Assembly: GCA_036381275.1 (NCBI GenBank)
Contig: DASVDC010000078.1
Location: 1-64,000, forward strand
DNA length: 64,000 bases
Direction: 5' to 3'
Source: UBA7803 sp036381275
Lineage (GTDB): Bacteria; Pseudomonadota; Gammaproteobacteria; Pseudomonadales; Azotimanducaceae
Made by a program: the position numbers and the translations under genes. Below the pieces are notes generated by a model, which was not told the origin of the DNA, did not search any database, and saw nothing but the letters and a program-made list of their open reading frames with translations. This document shows, in pieces, positions 15,582-24,612 of the stretch (positions are counted from its first letter, which is position 1; every line of letters begins with the position of its first letter).

Positions 15582-17111
15582 TCAGGAGCGCGCCGCCGCC
15601 CAGTACTCGTCCTTCAGCAGCCGCTTGTAGAGCTTCCCGGTGGGGTGGCGCGGCAACTCCTCGCGGAAGTCGATGGTGCGCGGGCATTTGATGTGCGAGA
15701 GCCGCTCGCGGCAGTAGTCGATCAGCTCGAGCGCGAGCTCCGGTGTCGCTTCCGCCATGTCGCGCGGCTGCACCACCGCCTTGACCTCTTCGCCGAATTC
15801 CTCGTTGGGCACGCCGAACACGGCCACGTCCATCACCGCCGGATGCGTGATCAGCACGTTCTCCGCCTCCTGCGGATAGATGTTCACGCCGCCGGAGATG
15901 ATCATGAAGTGCTTGCGGTCGGTGAGGTAGAGGTAGCCTTCTTCATCGAGATAGCCCACGTCGCCGAGCGTCGTCCAGCCCTTCGGGTGCCGGGCGCCGG
16001 CGGTCTTGTCCGGATCCTTGTAATACTCGAACTGACCGCCGCCGCCGAAATAGATCGTGCCGGGCTCGCCCGGCGGCAGCTCGTTGCCGTCGTCGTCGCA
16101 GATGTGTACCTCGCAGCTGATCGGCCGGCCGACCGAGCCCTTGTGCGCGAGCCAGTCCGCGGAGTCGATGTGCACCGAGCCGTTGCCTTCGGTACCGGCG
16201 TAGTACTCGTAGAGCACCGGCCCCCACCATTCGATCATCTGCTCCTTGACCGGAATCGGGCACGGCGCGGCGGCGTGGATCGCGCATTTCAGCGACGAGA
16301 GGTCGTAGCGTCGCCGCACTTCCTCGGGCAGCTTCAACATCCGCACGAACATCGTCGGCACCCACTGGCTGTGGGTCACGCGGTAGCGTTCGATGTACTC
16401 GAGCGCGCGCTCGGCATCGAAGTGCTCCATCACGACGACCTGGGTTCCGTTGCGCAGGCACCCCATGCTGAAGTTCAGCGGCGCTGCGTGATACAGCGGC
16501 GCCGGCGACAGATACACCGACGTCTCGTCCATGCCGTACAGGAGCGCCAGCACGTTCGGCGCCGTGCCTTCGCCGTACGGCTCCTCCTGCAGCGGCTTCT
16601 TGACCCCCTTCGGATAGCCCGTGGTGCCGGAGGAGTACAGCATCGGCGCGCCCTCGGCCGGATCGGCGATCGGCGTATCGGGCTGCCCCGCGATCGCCTC
16701 CTCCCAGGAGTCGAAGCCCGGCACGGTGCCGTCCAGCATGTAGCGGGCGCGCACGTTCGGCATGTCGTCGACGAGCGCCTCGGCCACGGCGGCGCAGGCT
16801 TTCGAGGTGACGAACACCGCCGCTTCGCAGTTGTCGACGATGTACTTCACCTCGGCCTGCTGCAGCCGGTAGCTGATCGCCGTGTAGTACAGGCCGCAGC
16901 GCTGCGCGGCCCAGCAGATCTGGAAGAAGCGGGGATGGTTCTCGAGCAGGATCGCGATGTGGTCGCCGCGGACGAGGCCGAGCGCGCGCAGCAGGTGCGC
17001 GCCCTGATTGGCGGTACGCTCGAGCTCGGCATAACTCACCCTGAACCCCGTCTCGGCCATCACGTAGGCCGTCTTGTCAGGATCACGCGCCGCTATGATT
17101 CCCGGATGCAC
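15582..17111 (-). CDS. Fatty-acyl-CoA synthetase (AMP-forming)
   Basis: Activates a carboxylic acid to acyl-AMP and then acyl-CoA. It is 509 residues with a complete ANL-family motif set: P-loop LYSSGTTGYPKGVKK (near 168-182), YEYYAGTEGNG (adenine site), GWTTLGDVGYLDEEGYLYLTDR (the hinge aspartate), and the C-terminal catalytic lysine in HPTGKLYKR. GTG 17111 is supported by GAGGAG 5 bases upstream and by the family start. The substrate is not determinable; the motif pattern resembles medium/long-chain or bile-acid type ligases. It shares no operon with other lipid genes here. Confidence 0.9.
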   Translation of the reverse strand: MHPGIIAARDPDKTAYVMAETGFRVSYAELERTANQGAHLLRALGLVRGDHIAILLENHPRFFQICWAAQRCGLYYTAISYRLQQAEVKYIVDNCEAAVFVTSKACAAVAEALVDDMPNVRARYMLDGTVPGFDSWEEAIAGQPDTPIADPAEGAPMLYSSGTTGYPKGVKKPLQEEPYGEGTAPNVLALLYGMDETSVYLSPAPLYHAAPLNFSMGCLRNGTQVVVMEHFDAERALEYIERYRVTHSQWVPTMFVRMLKLPEEVRRRYDLSSLKCAIHAAAPCPIPVKEQMIEWWGPVLYEYYAGTEGNGSVHIDSADWLAHKGSVGRPISCEVHICDDDGNELPPGEPGTIYFGGGGQFEYYKDPDKTAGARHPKGWTTLGDVGYLDEEGYLYLTDRKHFMIISGGVNIYPQEAENVLITHPAVMDVAVFGVPNEEFGEEVKAVVQPRDMAEATPELALELIDYCRERLSHIKCPRTIDFREELPRHPTGKLYKRLLKDEYWAAARS

Positions 17112-17228
17112 ACCCGCTCCTCGTGCCGGTTGATGAAGCCATTAAGGTAGAAACTTTCCCGAGCCGAGGCAAACGCCCCGAGCGATCTGCTATCGTGGCG
17201 CCATCTCGGCCTCGGAATCGGATCGGAA

Positions 17229-18824
17229 GTGACCGTCGTCTCCTTCGCTGCCCCCTACCCGTCCGCCCGCTCGCCGATCTGTGCCGACAACGTGGTGGCC
17301 ACGTCGCAACCGCTCGCCACCCAGGCCGGGATCGATGCGCTGCGCGCCGGCGGCAACGCCGTGGACGCCGCACTGGCGGCGGCGATCACGCTGACGGTCG
17401 TCGAACCCTGCAGCAACGGGGTCGGCAGCGACGCGTTCTGTATCCTGTGGGACGGCAACGAGCTGGTGGGGCTGAACGCCTCGGGACGCGCGCCCGCGGG
17501 GTGGACGCCGGAGCGCTTCCGCGGCCGGCGGACGATGCCGCGCCTCGGCTGGGACTCGGTGACGACCCCGGGCGCGGTGAGCGCCTGGGTGGCGTTGTCG
17601 GAGCGCTACGGGCGGCTGCCGTTCCCGCGGCTGTTCGAGGCCGCGATCCGCTACGCCGAAGTGGGCTTCCAGGTCGGCCCGAAAACGGCTCGTCAGTGGC
17701 GCCTGACCGGCGAGAGGCTCGCTCGCCTGCCGAGCGACGCGCAAGCCGAGTTCGCCGAGTTCTTCCGCCACTTCCTGCCGGCCCCGGAACCCGGCGCGCG
17801 CGTGCGCCGGCCGGAGCTCGCCCGTACGCTCGCGCTGATCGCCGAAACCCGCGGTGAGGCGTTCTACCGCGGCGAGCTCGCCGAGCGCATCGCCGAGGCC
17901 GCCGCCGCGGCCGGCGGAGCACTGTCGCTCGACGACCTCGGCTCGCACCGCGTCGATTGGGTCCGTCCGATCGCGCAGCCGTACCGCGGCGTGCTGCTGC
18001 ACGAGATCCCGCCCAACGGCCAGGGGCTGGCGGCACAGATCGCCCTCGGCATCCTGCAGCACCGGGAGGTCGCTCCGCCCGATTCCGCGGAATCGGTGCA
18101 CCTCGAGCTCGAGGCGATGAAGCTCGCGGTGCGTGCCGCGTTCGATCACCTGGCCGACATCGACGCGATGCGCCTGGCGCCGGAGGAGCTTCTCGACGGC
18201 GCGATGCTGGAGGCGCTCGCCCGCCGGATCGGCCGACGCGCCTCGCCGATTCCGCCGCCCCCACTGCCGGTGGGCGGCGATACCGTCTACCTCGCGGCGG
18301 CCGATGCCGCCGGCATGATGGTGTCGTTCATCCAATCCAACTATCAGGGCTTCGGCTCCGGGATCGTCGTGCCCGGCACCGGCATCGCGATGCAGAACCG
18401 CGGCGCCGGCTTCTCCCTCGATCCCGGCCATCCGAACTGCGTCGCACCCCGCAAACGCCCCTACCACACCATCATCCCCGGCTTCGTCACCGAGGACGGC
18501 GCACCACGGCTCGCGTTCGGCGTGATGGGCGGCCACATGCAGCACCAGGGCCACGTGCAGATGGTGCGGCGCATCTTCGACCACCGCCAGAACCCCCAGA
18601 CCGCCAGCGACGCACCGCGCTGGCACGTCTACCCCGACTATCGCGTCGGCCTCGAGCACGGCTTCCCCGAGGCCGTCGCCCGCGAGCTCGCCGACCGCGG
18701 CCACATCATCCGCTGGGAACCCGACGAATACATCTTCGGCGGCGCCCAACTGATCCTGCGCACCGACCACGGCCACATCGCCGGTTCCGACCACCGCAAA
18801 GAAGGCCAGGCCGCGGGCTTCTGA
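17229..18824 (+). CDS. Gamma-glutamyltransferase family protein
   Basis: An N-terminal nucleophile hydrolase, 531 residues, that would cleave or transfer gamma-glutamyl groups (glutathione, gamma-glutamyl amides). The large-subunit part shows ALRAGGNAVDAALAAAITLTVVEP. The self-cleavage site is Thr352 in GGDTVYLAAAD, followed by SFIQSNYQGFGSGIVVPGTG and the substrate loop RGAGFSLDPGHPN. No signal peptide is visible at the N-terminus, unlike classical periplasmic GGT, so it may be cytoplasmic (YwrD-like group). The start is GTG 17229; the binding site (GGA) is weak. Confidence 0.9.
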   Translation: MTVVSFAAPYPSARSPICADNVVATSQPLATQAGIDALRAGGNAVDAALAAAITLTVVEPCSNGVGSDAFCILWDGNELVGLNASGRAPAGWTPERFRGRRTMPRLGWDSVTTPGAVSAWVALSERYGRLPFPRLFEAAIRYAEVGFQVGPKTARQWRLTGERLARLPSDAQAEFAEFFRHFLPAPEPGARVRRPELARTLALIAETRGEAFYRGELAERIAEAAAAAGGALSLDDLGSHRVDWVRPIAQPYRGVLLHEIPPNGQGLAAQIALGILQHREVAPPDSAESVHLELEAMKLAVRAAFDHLADIDAMRLAPEELLDGAMLEALARRIGRRASPIPPPPLPVGGDTVYLAAADAAGMMVSFIQSNYQGFGSGIVVPGTGIAMQNRGAGFSLDPGHPNCVAPRKRPYHTIIPGFVTEDGAPRLAFGVMGGHMQHQGHVQMVRRIFDHRQNPQTASDAPRWHVYPDYRVGLEHGFPEAVARELADRGHIIRWEPDEYIFGGAQLILRTDHGHIAGSDHRKEGQAAGF

Positions 18825-19094
18825 CGCCGCTACCCGCAGTACCGGGACCGCTCCATGGCGGAATTGTGTCGCGGGATGAGCCGCAAGGCGGCCCACAGCA
18901 GTCGGCATCTTGAATCAACACCTAGAGAGAAGGGTGCTACCCATCTGATCGGCCTGACTCTTATCTGAACGAAAGCCGGCGCCGAGGAAGGGCGCCTCGA
19001 GTCCACCAGCCCTCTATTCCAGAGGCAAGGAAGCCGCGCGGCGGCGTGCCGGGCTGGCGATGAACCGGCACGTTCCAACGCCCGTACCATCCGC

Positions 19095-19343
19095 AACATC
19101 GCCCGAATCAAAGCCTCGGAACGTCTGTCGACATCGGCCGCCGCGCCGGCGTGCGGTGCGCAGGAGTGATCTCACACCGCACCATCCGCCTCCGCCACAT
19201 CGGGACGGAACATGGCCCGAATCAATCGATGAAGCCCGGGACGATCGAACTCCGGCGCTCTTTACCTCGAAAATCGCCGCCTTGACCCGGGCGATGTCGG
19301 CGGTTCGAGCCCGGCGAGGTTGCGCTCTGATTCGGGCCATGTT
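19095..19343. repeat. Four-motif inverted element, unit 1
   Basis: Four copies of the motif AACATSGCCCGAATCAA in the order + + - -: 19095-19114 (+), 19209-19225 (+), 19282-19297 (-, degenerate), 19328-19343 (-). The first and last, and the middle pair, can pair as nested stems. Unit 2 repeats the same order about 300-309 bases later with scattered mismatches in the sequence between motifs. Confidence 0.75.
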
Positions 19344-19393
19344 GCGCGCGCAGATGGGCGAGGGGCGCGGTGGCCGTGACGGTGCGAATCCAC

Positions 19394-19652
19394 AATATCG
19401 CCCGAATCGAAGCCCGCAAAACGGGTGGTCGACCTCGGTCGCCGCGCCAGCAAGCGGGCGGCGCAGCGTGTGAGTGATCCCGCACCACACCATCCGCCTC
19501 GGCCACATCAAGAACGGAACATGGCCCGAATCAATCGACAAAGCCCCGGGCGATCGAGATCGAGCGCTGTGCCTCGAACATCGCGGCTTTGATTCGGGCG
19601 ATGTTCGCGAATTCCGATCCCGTCGAGGCTGCGCTTTGATTCGGGCCATGTT
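19394..19652. repeat. Four-motif inverted element, unit 2
   Basis: Motif copies at 19394-19413 (+), 19518-19534 (+), 19586-19605 (-) and 19633-19652 (-). Shared flanking text includes CCATCCGCCTC before the second motif and CAGATGGGCG after the fourth, so this is a tandem duplication with unit 1. The third and fourth motifs are better preserved than in unit 1. Confidence 0.75.
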
Positions 19653-20121
19653 GCCTTCGCAGATGGGCGCGAGGGACGCGGAAGGCCGGCAGTGCCCGTG
19701 CGAATGATCGACTGATTGCAGAACCGCGTGCGCCTGCGCGCGGCACCACGACTACGGGCGGCACCGGAGGCCGCCGCCCGAGGCGTGGCTCGATCCGGCT
19801 GGCTCGGCGCTGGGGTTTGAGGGATGGAAGCGCCGGCCGCGCAGCGGACGCCGGGCGATTCAGCGCCGAGAACGCGGGGAGTCGCATCGCGACGCCCCCT
19901 GAGGCCGCTCCGACGGTGGGCGTCGCCGCTCCGGGTCATCCCGTCTCGAGTCGAGGGCGCGGGCGGGAATGACCCCGGCTGGTGCGACCGACCGCTCTCA
20001 GACGGTGGTAGAGCAACAGACCTCGAAGGACGGGTCGCGCTCCCGGCATCGGGCGACACCCCCCGTCGGGAACTGTGCCTCCTGAAACCGGAGGGGCTGC
20101 AATCGGGCTACCGGTGGAGGG

Positions 20122-20520
20122 TCACTCCTCCCGTGCCTTCAAATCGAGCGAAGCCGAATTCATGCAGAAACGAAGCCCCGTAGGCTCCGGCCCATCCGGA
20201 AACACGTGCCCCAGATGCGCCTCGCACTTCGCGCACACCACCTCGGTGCGCTTCATGCCGTGGCTGCTGTCGTCCCGCATCGCCACCGCGTCCTGCTCGA
20301 TCGGCGCATAGAAGCTCGGCCAGCCGGTGCCGGAATCGTACTTGGCCGAGGAATCGAACAGCGGCTGGCCACAGCACACGCAGTGGTAGACGCCCGGCGT
20401 CTTGGTGTCCCAGTACTTGCCGGTGAAGGCGCGCTCGGTACCCGCCTGCCTCGCCACCGCGTACTGCTCCGGGGTGAGCTCCCGACGCCACTCCTCATCG
20501 CTCTTGGTCGCCTTCGCCAT
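20122..20520 (-). CDS. msrB: Peptide-methionine (R)-S-oxide reductase MsrB
   Basis: Repairs methionine-R-sulfoxide in proteins, in the cytoplasm (no signal peptide). It is 132 residues, normal for a single-domain MsrB. The zinc ligands are CVCC (Cys47/Cys50) and CAKC (Cys96/Cys99), the active-site strand is GTGWPSF, and the catalytic cysteine is Cys119 in RFCMNS. The helix YAVARQAGTERAFTGKYWD is conserved. It is divergent from alaA with about 98 bases between the starts, room for two promoters. Confidence 0.96.
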   Translation of the reverse strand: MAKATKSDEEWRRELTPEQYAVARQAGTERAFTGKYWDTKTPGVYHCVCCGQPLFDSSAKYDSGTGWPSFYAPIEQDAVAMRDDSSHGMKRTEVVCAKCEAHLGHVFPDGPEPTGLRFCMNSASLDLKAREE

Positions 20521-20618
20521 GATCCGCCTGCTCCTTCGAGAGCCGCGGCGCTATTTCGGCTGCCGCGGTTTCGCTACACTTCATCGAGGCTCGGATGTTA
20601 ATACCACCAGGAATCCGA

Positions 20619-21920
20619 ATGAAATCGACAGGAGCTTCCACCGGAACCGGCACCGTGCACCCGCTTGCGGAACCCGCTCTGCGCGCGGACGCGGCCCGCC
20701 GTGAACCGCGGGAGTTCCGCAAGTCCCACAAACTGGACAACGTCTGCTACGAGATCCGCGGGCCGGCGATGAAGGAAGCCGACCGGATGGAAGAGGAAGG
20801 CCACCGGGTGCTGAAGCTGAACATCGGCAACCCCGCGCCGTTCGGCTTCGAGGCGCCCGAAGAGATCCTGGTCGACGTGATCCACAACCTGCCGACCGCC
20901 CAGGGCTACTGCGAGTCGAAGGGGCTCTACAGCGCCCGCAAGGCGGTCATGCAGTACTACCAGAGCCTCGGCATCCTGAACGTCGAGATCGACGACATCT
21001 ACATCGGCAACGGCGTCTCGGAACTCGTCGTGATGGGTCTGCAGGGGCTGCTCGACAACGGCGACGAGGTGCTGCTGCCGGCGCCGGACTATCCGCTCTG
21101 GACCGCGGCCGTCAGCCTCTCCGGCGGCACGCCGGTGCACTACCTGTGCGACGAGCAGGCGGACTGGTTTCCGGATCTCGACGACATCCGACGCAAGGTC
21201 ACGCCGCGCACGAAAGCGATCGTGATCGTGAACCCCAACAACCCGACTGGGGCGGTGTACAGCCGCGACGTGCTCGAGGGGATCGCGGAAATTGCGCGCA
21301 TGCACGACCTCGCGGTGTTCTCGGACGAGATCTACGACAAGATCCTCTACGACGACGCGCAACACGTGCCTTTCGCCTCACTCGCCGACGATCTGCTCGT
21401 GCTGACGTTGAACGGGCTGTCGAAGACGTACCGCGTCGCCGGCTTCCGCACCGGCTGGATGCTGGTGTCGGGCGCGAAGCACCGGGCCCGGGACTACATC
21501 GAAGGCCTCGACATCCTCGCGTCGATGCGCCTGTGCGCGAACGTGCCGAGCCAGCACGCGGTGCAGACCGCGCTCGGCGGCTACCAGAGCATCAACGAGT
21601 TCCTCGTCCCCGGCGGACGGCTGTACGAGCAGCGCGAGCTCGCCTGGTCGATGCTGAACGCGATCGACGGCGTCTCGTGCGTGAAACCGAAGGGCGCGCT
21701 GTACCTGTTCCCGAAGCTCGACGTGCGGCGCTTCAACATCACCGACGACGACCGGTTCACGCTCGACCTGCTGCGCCAGGAGAAGATCCTCGTGGTCCAC
21801 GGCACCGGGTTCAACTGGCCGGAGCCGGATCACTTCCGCATCGTCTTCCTGCCCCGGGTCGAAGACCTGGCGCACGCCATCGGCCGGCTGGAGCACTTCC
21901 TGCGCGACTACCGGCAGTGA
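20619..21920 (+). CDS. alaA: Alanine-synthesising aminotransferase AlaA
   Basis: A PLP-dependent class I aminotransferase, 433 residues, very close in sequence to E. coli AlaA (YfbQ), which makes alanine from pyruvate and glutamate. Conserved blocks: LNIGNPAPFGFEAP, TAQGYCESKGLYSARKAVM, PAPDYPLWTAAVSLSGG, VNPNNPTGAVYSRDV, and the PLP lysine in NGLSKTYRVAGFR. It has about 30 extra N-terminal residues compared with E. coli. ATG 20619 is chosen over ATG 20595 because CAGGA lies 7 bases before it. The stop overlaps the next gene. Confidence 0.93.
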   Translation: MKSTGASTGTGTVHPLAEPALRADAARREPREFRKSHKLDNVCYEIRGPAMKEADRMEEEGHRVLKLNIGNPAPFGFEAPEEILVDVIHNLPTAQGYCESKGLYSARKAVMQYYQSLGILNVEIDDIYIGNGVSELVVMGLQGLLDNGDEVLLPAPDYPLWTAAVSLSGGTPVHYLCDEQADWFPDLDDIRRKVTPRTKAIVIVNPNNPTGAVYSRDVLEGIAEIARMHDLAVFSDEIYDKILYDDAQHVPFASLADDLLVLTLNGLSKTYRVAGFRTGWMLVSGAKHRARDYIEGLDILASMRLCANVPSQHAVQTALGGYQSINEFLVPGGRLYEQRELAWSMLNAIDGVSCVKPKGALYLFPKLDVRRFNITDDDRFTLDLLRQEKILVVHGTGFNWPEPDHFRIVFLPRVEDLAHAIGRLEHFLRDYRQ

Positions 21921-22357
21921 GCGGCATCAACATCGACGACTTCTGCAAGGACGCCGCCCGTGCGCTGCTCGTGCTGTACCGCGCGTTTCCGCGGCCGCTG
22001 ACGCTGTTCGTCGAGGATCTCTGCGGCCCCGACCGGCCCGACGAGTTCGGCATGCACAGCGACCGGCACATGGCGTGCTTCTCGGCCTTGCTGTGGCTCG
22101 CCCAGGAAGGGCTGCTGCGCTACACCGACACGATCCGTCAGGAAGCGATGGATCAGGCGGTGCTGACCGGCCGCTGCTTCACGCTGCTCGCGACGCCGCG
22201 GCCGGAGCTCGGCTCGCCCCACGCCGACGATCTGCCCGAGGCGATCCGTCTCGAGCAGCAGACCCATGCCCATCGGCTCGAGCAGGCCGTGGCGGAAGGT
22301 TCCTCGACGCGCACCCGGGTCGCCGTGCTGGAGCTGATGCAGCGATTCTGCGCCTGA
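21917..22357 (+). CDS. Unknown protein translationally coupled to alaA (146 aa)
   Basis: Not recognised. GTG 21917 overlaps the alaA stop (GTGA), and codon use is normal for the genome, so it is a real gene expressed with alaA. The product is soluble and mostly helical. The segment SALLWLAQEGLLRYTDTIRQEAMDQAVLTGR reads like a winged-helix or dimerisation helix pair, but no family signature is clear. The C-terminal TRTRVAVLELMQRF is helical too. No signal or membrane segment is seen. A regulatory or accessory role beside alaA is only a guess. Confidence 0.8.
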   Translation: MSGINIDDFCKDAARALLVLYRAFPRPLTLFVEDLCGPDRPDEFGMHSDRHMACFSALLWLAQEGLLRYTDTIRQEAMDQAVLTGRCFTLLATPRPELGSPHADDLPEAIRLEQQTHAHRLEQAVAEGSSTRTRVAVLELMQRFCA

Positions 22358-22387
22358 GCGTCTGAGCCTCGCGTCAGCGCGCTCGTC

Positions 22388-23527
22388 TCACGCCCCCGAC
22401 TCGACGCGGTAGTACAGGCTGTCCTGATAGCCGGTGATGATCCGGATCAGGCCGCTCCACTCACGGTCGAGCCCCGGGTCGTCGGTGTCGATCAGGAGCG
22501 GCCGCCCTTCGAGGCTCTGCAGCTTGGTGCGGGTTCCGACCACCCACAGGTGCTCGCGGCCGATGCGGCGCAGCACCGTCGGGGTGAGCGGCTGGTTGCC
22601 GCGCCCGATCAGAAAGCCCTGGCGGCGGGTGAACGTGAGCACCAGCACGGCGGGCTCCGCATGTTCGGCGAGATAGCGCTCGAGCCAACGTGCGTCCACG
22701 TCACGCCCCACCTGCCGGCCGGCGTGCAGCACGTCGATGCCGATCAGCGTGCCGTCGATGCCGAGCGCGTCCTTGATCGCCTTGAGCGTTCCGCCGCCGC
22801 CGAGAACGCAGATGCCGGCCGGGTGCGCTTGCCACTCGGCGAGCCGTTCGACCACGTCGGCGACGATCTCCTCGAGCGCGAGCGGCTCGCTCTCGCGCCC
22901 TCCTTCCTTGGTGTGCTGCAGAAAGCCGCCGGCTTCCGGCACGGCGAGCTCCCCGTAGAAGCGCGGCTGGACGATCCCCGCACGCAGCGCGTCCTCGTCC
23001 AGATCACGCACGGCCGCCACCGACGCCCGTACCAGCCCGCCTTCCACGAGCGCCCGCAGGATCCGTCCGGCCGCTTCCGGCGTCGCGGCGAAGACCCCCG
23101 AGTGCATCTTCACCCCGGCCGGAATGCCGAGCACCGGCAACGCGTCGCCGAGGGCCTCCAGCACGTCCCGGGCGGTACCGTCGCCACCGGCGAATACCAG
23201 GAGGTCGGCGCCCGCCGCGGCGATGGCTGCCGTGGCGCGGTGCGTGTCCTCCGGGCCGGAAGGCCGGCGCGGCGTCGCGACGACCTCGGCCGGCACTCCC
23301 GCCGCCTCGAGCACGTCGGCGCCCATTTCCCCCGCGCAGGTGAGCCAGCGCACCTGCCGGGCCGCCGGGCCGGCGGCCGCGAGCGCGCGCAAGGTTCGCT
23401 CGGCACCGCGCGGCCGGCCGCCGCGGGCGCGCGCCTCCTGCTGGATCGCCGCACCGTCGCTGCCCTTCAGTCCCGGTGGCCCGCCGAGGCCCGCGACCGG
23501 ATTGATCAACAGGCCGAACGTCAGCAC
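22388..23527 (-). CDS. ATP-NAD kinase / AcoX family protein
   Basis: A 379-residue protein of the NAD-kinase-like COG3199 group. The N-terminus FGLLINPVAGLGG is the family start, the nucleotide-binding motif GGDGTARDVLEAL sits near residue 115, and VLGIPAGVKMHSGVFA follows. The C-terminal half contains GGGGTLKAIKDALGIDGTLIGID, a second glycine-rich loop. Its true activity is not established for this group; NAD phosphorylation is possible. GTG 23527 overlaps the end of the upstream FAD oxidoreductase by 7 bases; it is the last gene of the tusA-led operon. Confidence 0.85.
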   Translation of the reverse strand: MLTFGLLINPVAGLGGPPGLKGSDGAAIQQEARARGGRPRGAERTLRALAAAGPAARQVRWLTCAGEMGADVLEAAGVPAEVVATPRRPSGPEDTHRATAAIAAAGADLLVFAGGDGTARDVLEALGDALPVLGIPAGVKMHSGVFAATPEAAGRILRALVEGGLVRASVAAVRDLDEDALRAGIVQPRFYGELAVPEAGGFLQHTKEGGRESEPLALEEIVADVVERLAEWQAHPAGICVLGGGGTLKAIKDALGIDGTLIGIDVLHAGRQVGRDVDARWLERYLAEHAEPAVLVLTFTRRQGFLIGRGNQPLTPTVLRRIGREHLWVVGTRTKLQSLEGRPLLIDTDDPGLDREWSGLIRIITGYQDSLYYRVESGA

Positions 23528-24612
23528 GGCTCCTCCACGAGAGCGGCCACCTCCTCGGCGATCGCGAGCGACGCGGTCAGCCCGGGCGATTCGATTCCGA
23601 GCAGATTGATCAGACCGGGCACGCCGTGCGCCGCCGGACCGTCGATCCGGAAATCGGCCGCCGGGGCGCCGGGCGGTCCGAGCTTCGGCCGGATACCGGT
23701 GTAACCGGGCTGAAGACGCGCCGGATCGAGGTCCGGGAAGTAGCAGCGGATGGCCGCCTCGAATCGTTCGCGCTGCGAGTCGTCGAAGTCGTAGCAGATC
23801 CGATCGATCCAGCGCACGTCCGGACCGAACCGCACCTGCCCGCCGAGGTCGAGCGTGACGTGCACGCCGAGACCGCCCGCCTCCGCGACCGGATAGACGA
23901 GGCGCGAGAACGGCGACGCACCTTCGTAGACGTAGTAATGGCCGATCGCGTAGCTCGCTGCGGGCACGTCCGCGCAGAGCCAGCGGGCGACGACCGGAGC
24001 TTCGAGGCCCGCGGCGTTCACGACCGCCCGGGCGCCGAGCGCGAAATCCGCCGTGCGCACGAGCAGGCCGTCCCGCCCCGCATCGAGCCCCTGCACTTCC
24101 GTTTCGAACGCGATCATCCCGCCGGCCGCTTCCAGATCGCCTCGGAGCGCCACCATGAACGCGTGCGAGTCGACGATGCCGGTGGACTCCGACAGCACGC
24201 CGCCCACCGCCCGGACCGCGGGCTCGAGCGCCGCGACCTCGCCGGCCGAGAGCCAGCGCAGCCGGCCGGCGCCGTTACGCTCCGCCTGAGTCTGGTAGTC
24301 GCGCAGCACGCCGAGCTGCTCGTCGCTCGTCGCGGCGATGATCTTGCCGCAGCGCCGGTACGGCACCCCGTGGCTCGCGCAGTAGTCGTACAGCAGCCGC
24401 TTCCCCGCAACGCACAGGCGGGCCTTGCGGCTGCCGGTTGGGTAGTAGATGCCGGCGTGGATCACTTCCGAATTGCGCGAGCTGGTTTCCATGCCGATCC
24501 CGCGATGGCGCTCCAGCACCACGACGTCGCGCCCGGTTTCCGCCAGCGCGCGGGCGCAGGCGAGCCCGACGACGCCCGCGCCGATCACCACGACATCCGC
24601 CTTCTCGGTCAT
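23521..24612 (-). CDS. FAD-dependent oxidoreductase (L-2-hydroxyglutarate oxidase-like)
   Basis: A 363-residue DAO-fold flavoprotein. The FAD dinucleotide motif VVVIGAGVVGLACARALAE is at the N-terminus, followed by the ERH.GIGMETSSRNSEVIHAGIYYPTGSRKA block typical of the LhgO/YgaF group (oxidation of L-2-hydroxyglutarate). Late motifs are GYTGIRPKLG and LLGIESPGLTASLAIAEEV. The substrate is inferred from family resemblance only. ATG 24612 overlaps the epmC stop by 4 bases. Longer readings of this frame run into epmC and are rejected. Confidence 0.88.
   Translation of the reverse strand: MTEKADVVVIGAGVVGLACARALAETGRDVVVLERHRGIGMETSSRNSEVIHAGIYYPTGSRKARLCVAGKRLLYDYCASHGVPYRRCGKIIAATSDEQLGVLRDYQTQAERNGAGRLRWLSAGEVAALEPAVRAVGGVLSESTGIVDSHAFMVALRGDLEAAGGMIAFETEVQGLDAGRDGLLVRTADFALGARAVVNAAGLEAPVVARWLCADVPAASYAIGHYYVYEGASPFSRLVYPVAEAGGLGVHVTLDLGGQVRFGPDVRWIDRICYDFDDSQRERFEAAIRCYFPDLDPARLQPGYTGIRPKLGPPGAPAADFRIDGPAAHGVPGLINLLGIESPGLTASLAIAEEVAALVEEPC

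Larger units (their letters stand above)
18825..20121. other. Repeat-rich non-coding region, 1.3 kb
   Basis: No open frame here has the codon pattern of neighbouring genes. Both strands give proteins rich in Arg, Pro and Ser, and peptides such as NIARIKA or LIRAMLR recur only because the DNA motif recurs. Two similar units of about 300 bases lie at about 19095-19393 and 19394-19690 (listed separately). 19690-20121 shows no further structure except a D-arm-like stretch near 19995-20013 that does not make a tRNA. Confidence 0.75.

Noticed and set aside
19095..19652. CRISPR-like array
   Set aside because: Repeats occur in both orientations with uneven spacing and no spacer pattern; no cas genes.
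19960..20060. tRNA-like D-arm text (GTGGTAGAGCA) in the repeat-rich gap
   Set aside because: No acceptor stem, no anticodon stem and no T-loop (GTTCGAA) can be fitted, and no CCA end is seen.
19060..20060. Several frames of 60-210 residues on both strands
   Set aside because: They are Arg/Ser/Pro-rich, lack binding sites and share peptides only because the DNA motif repeats.
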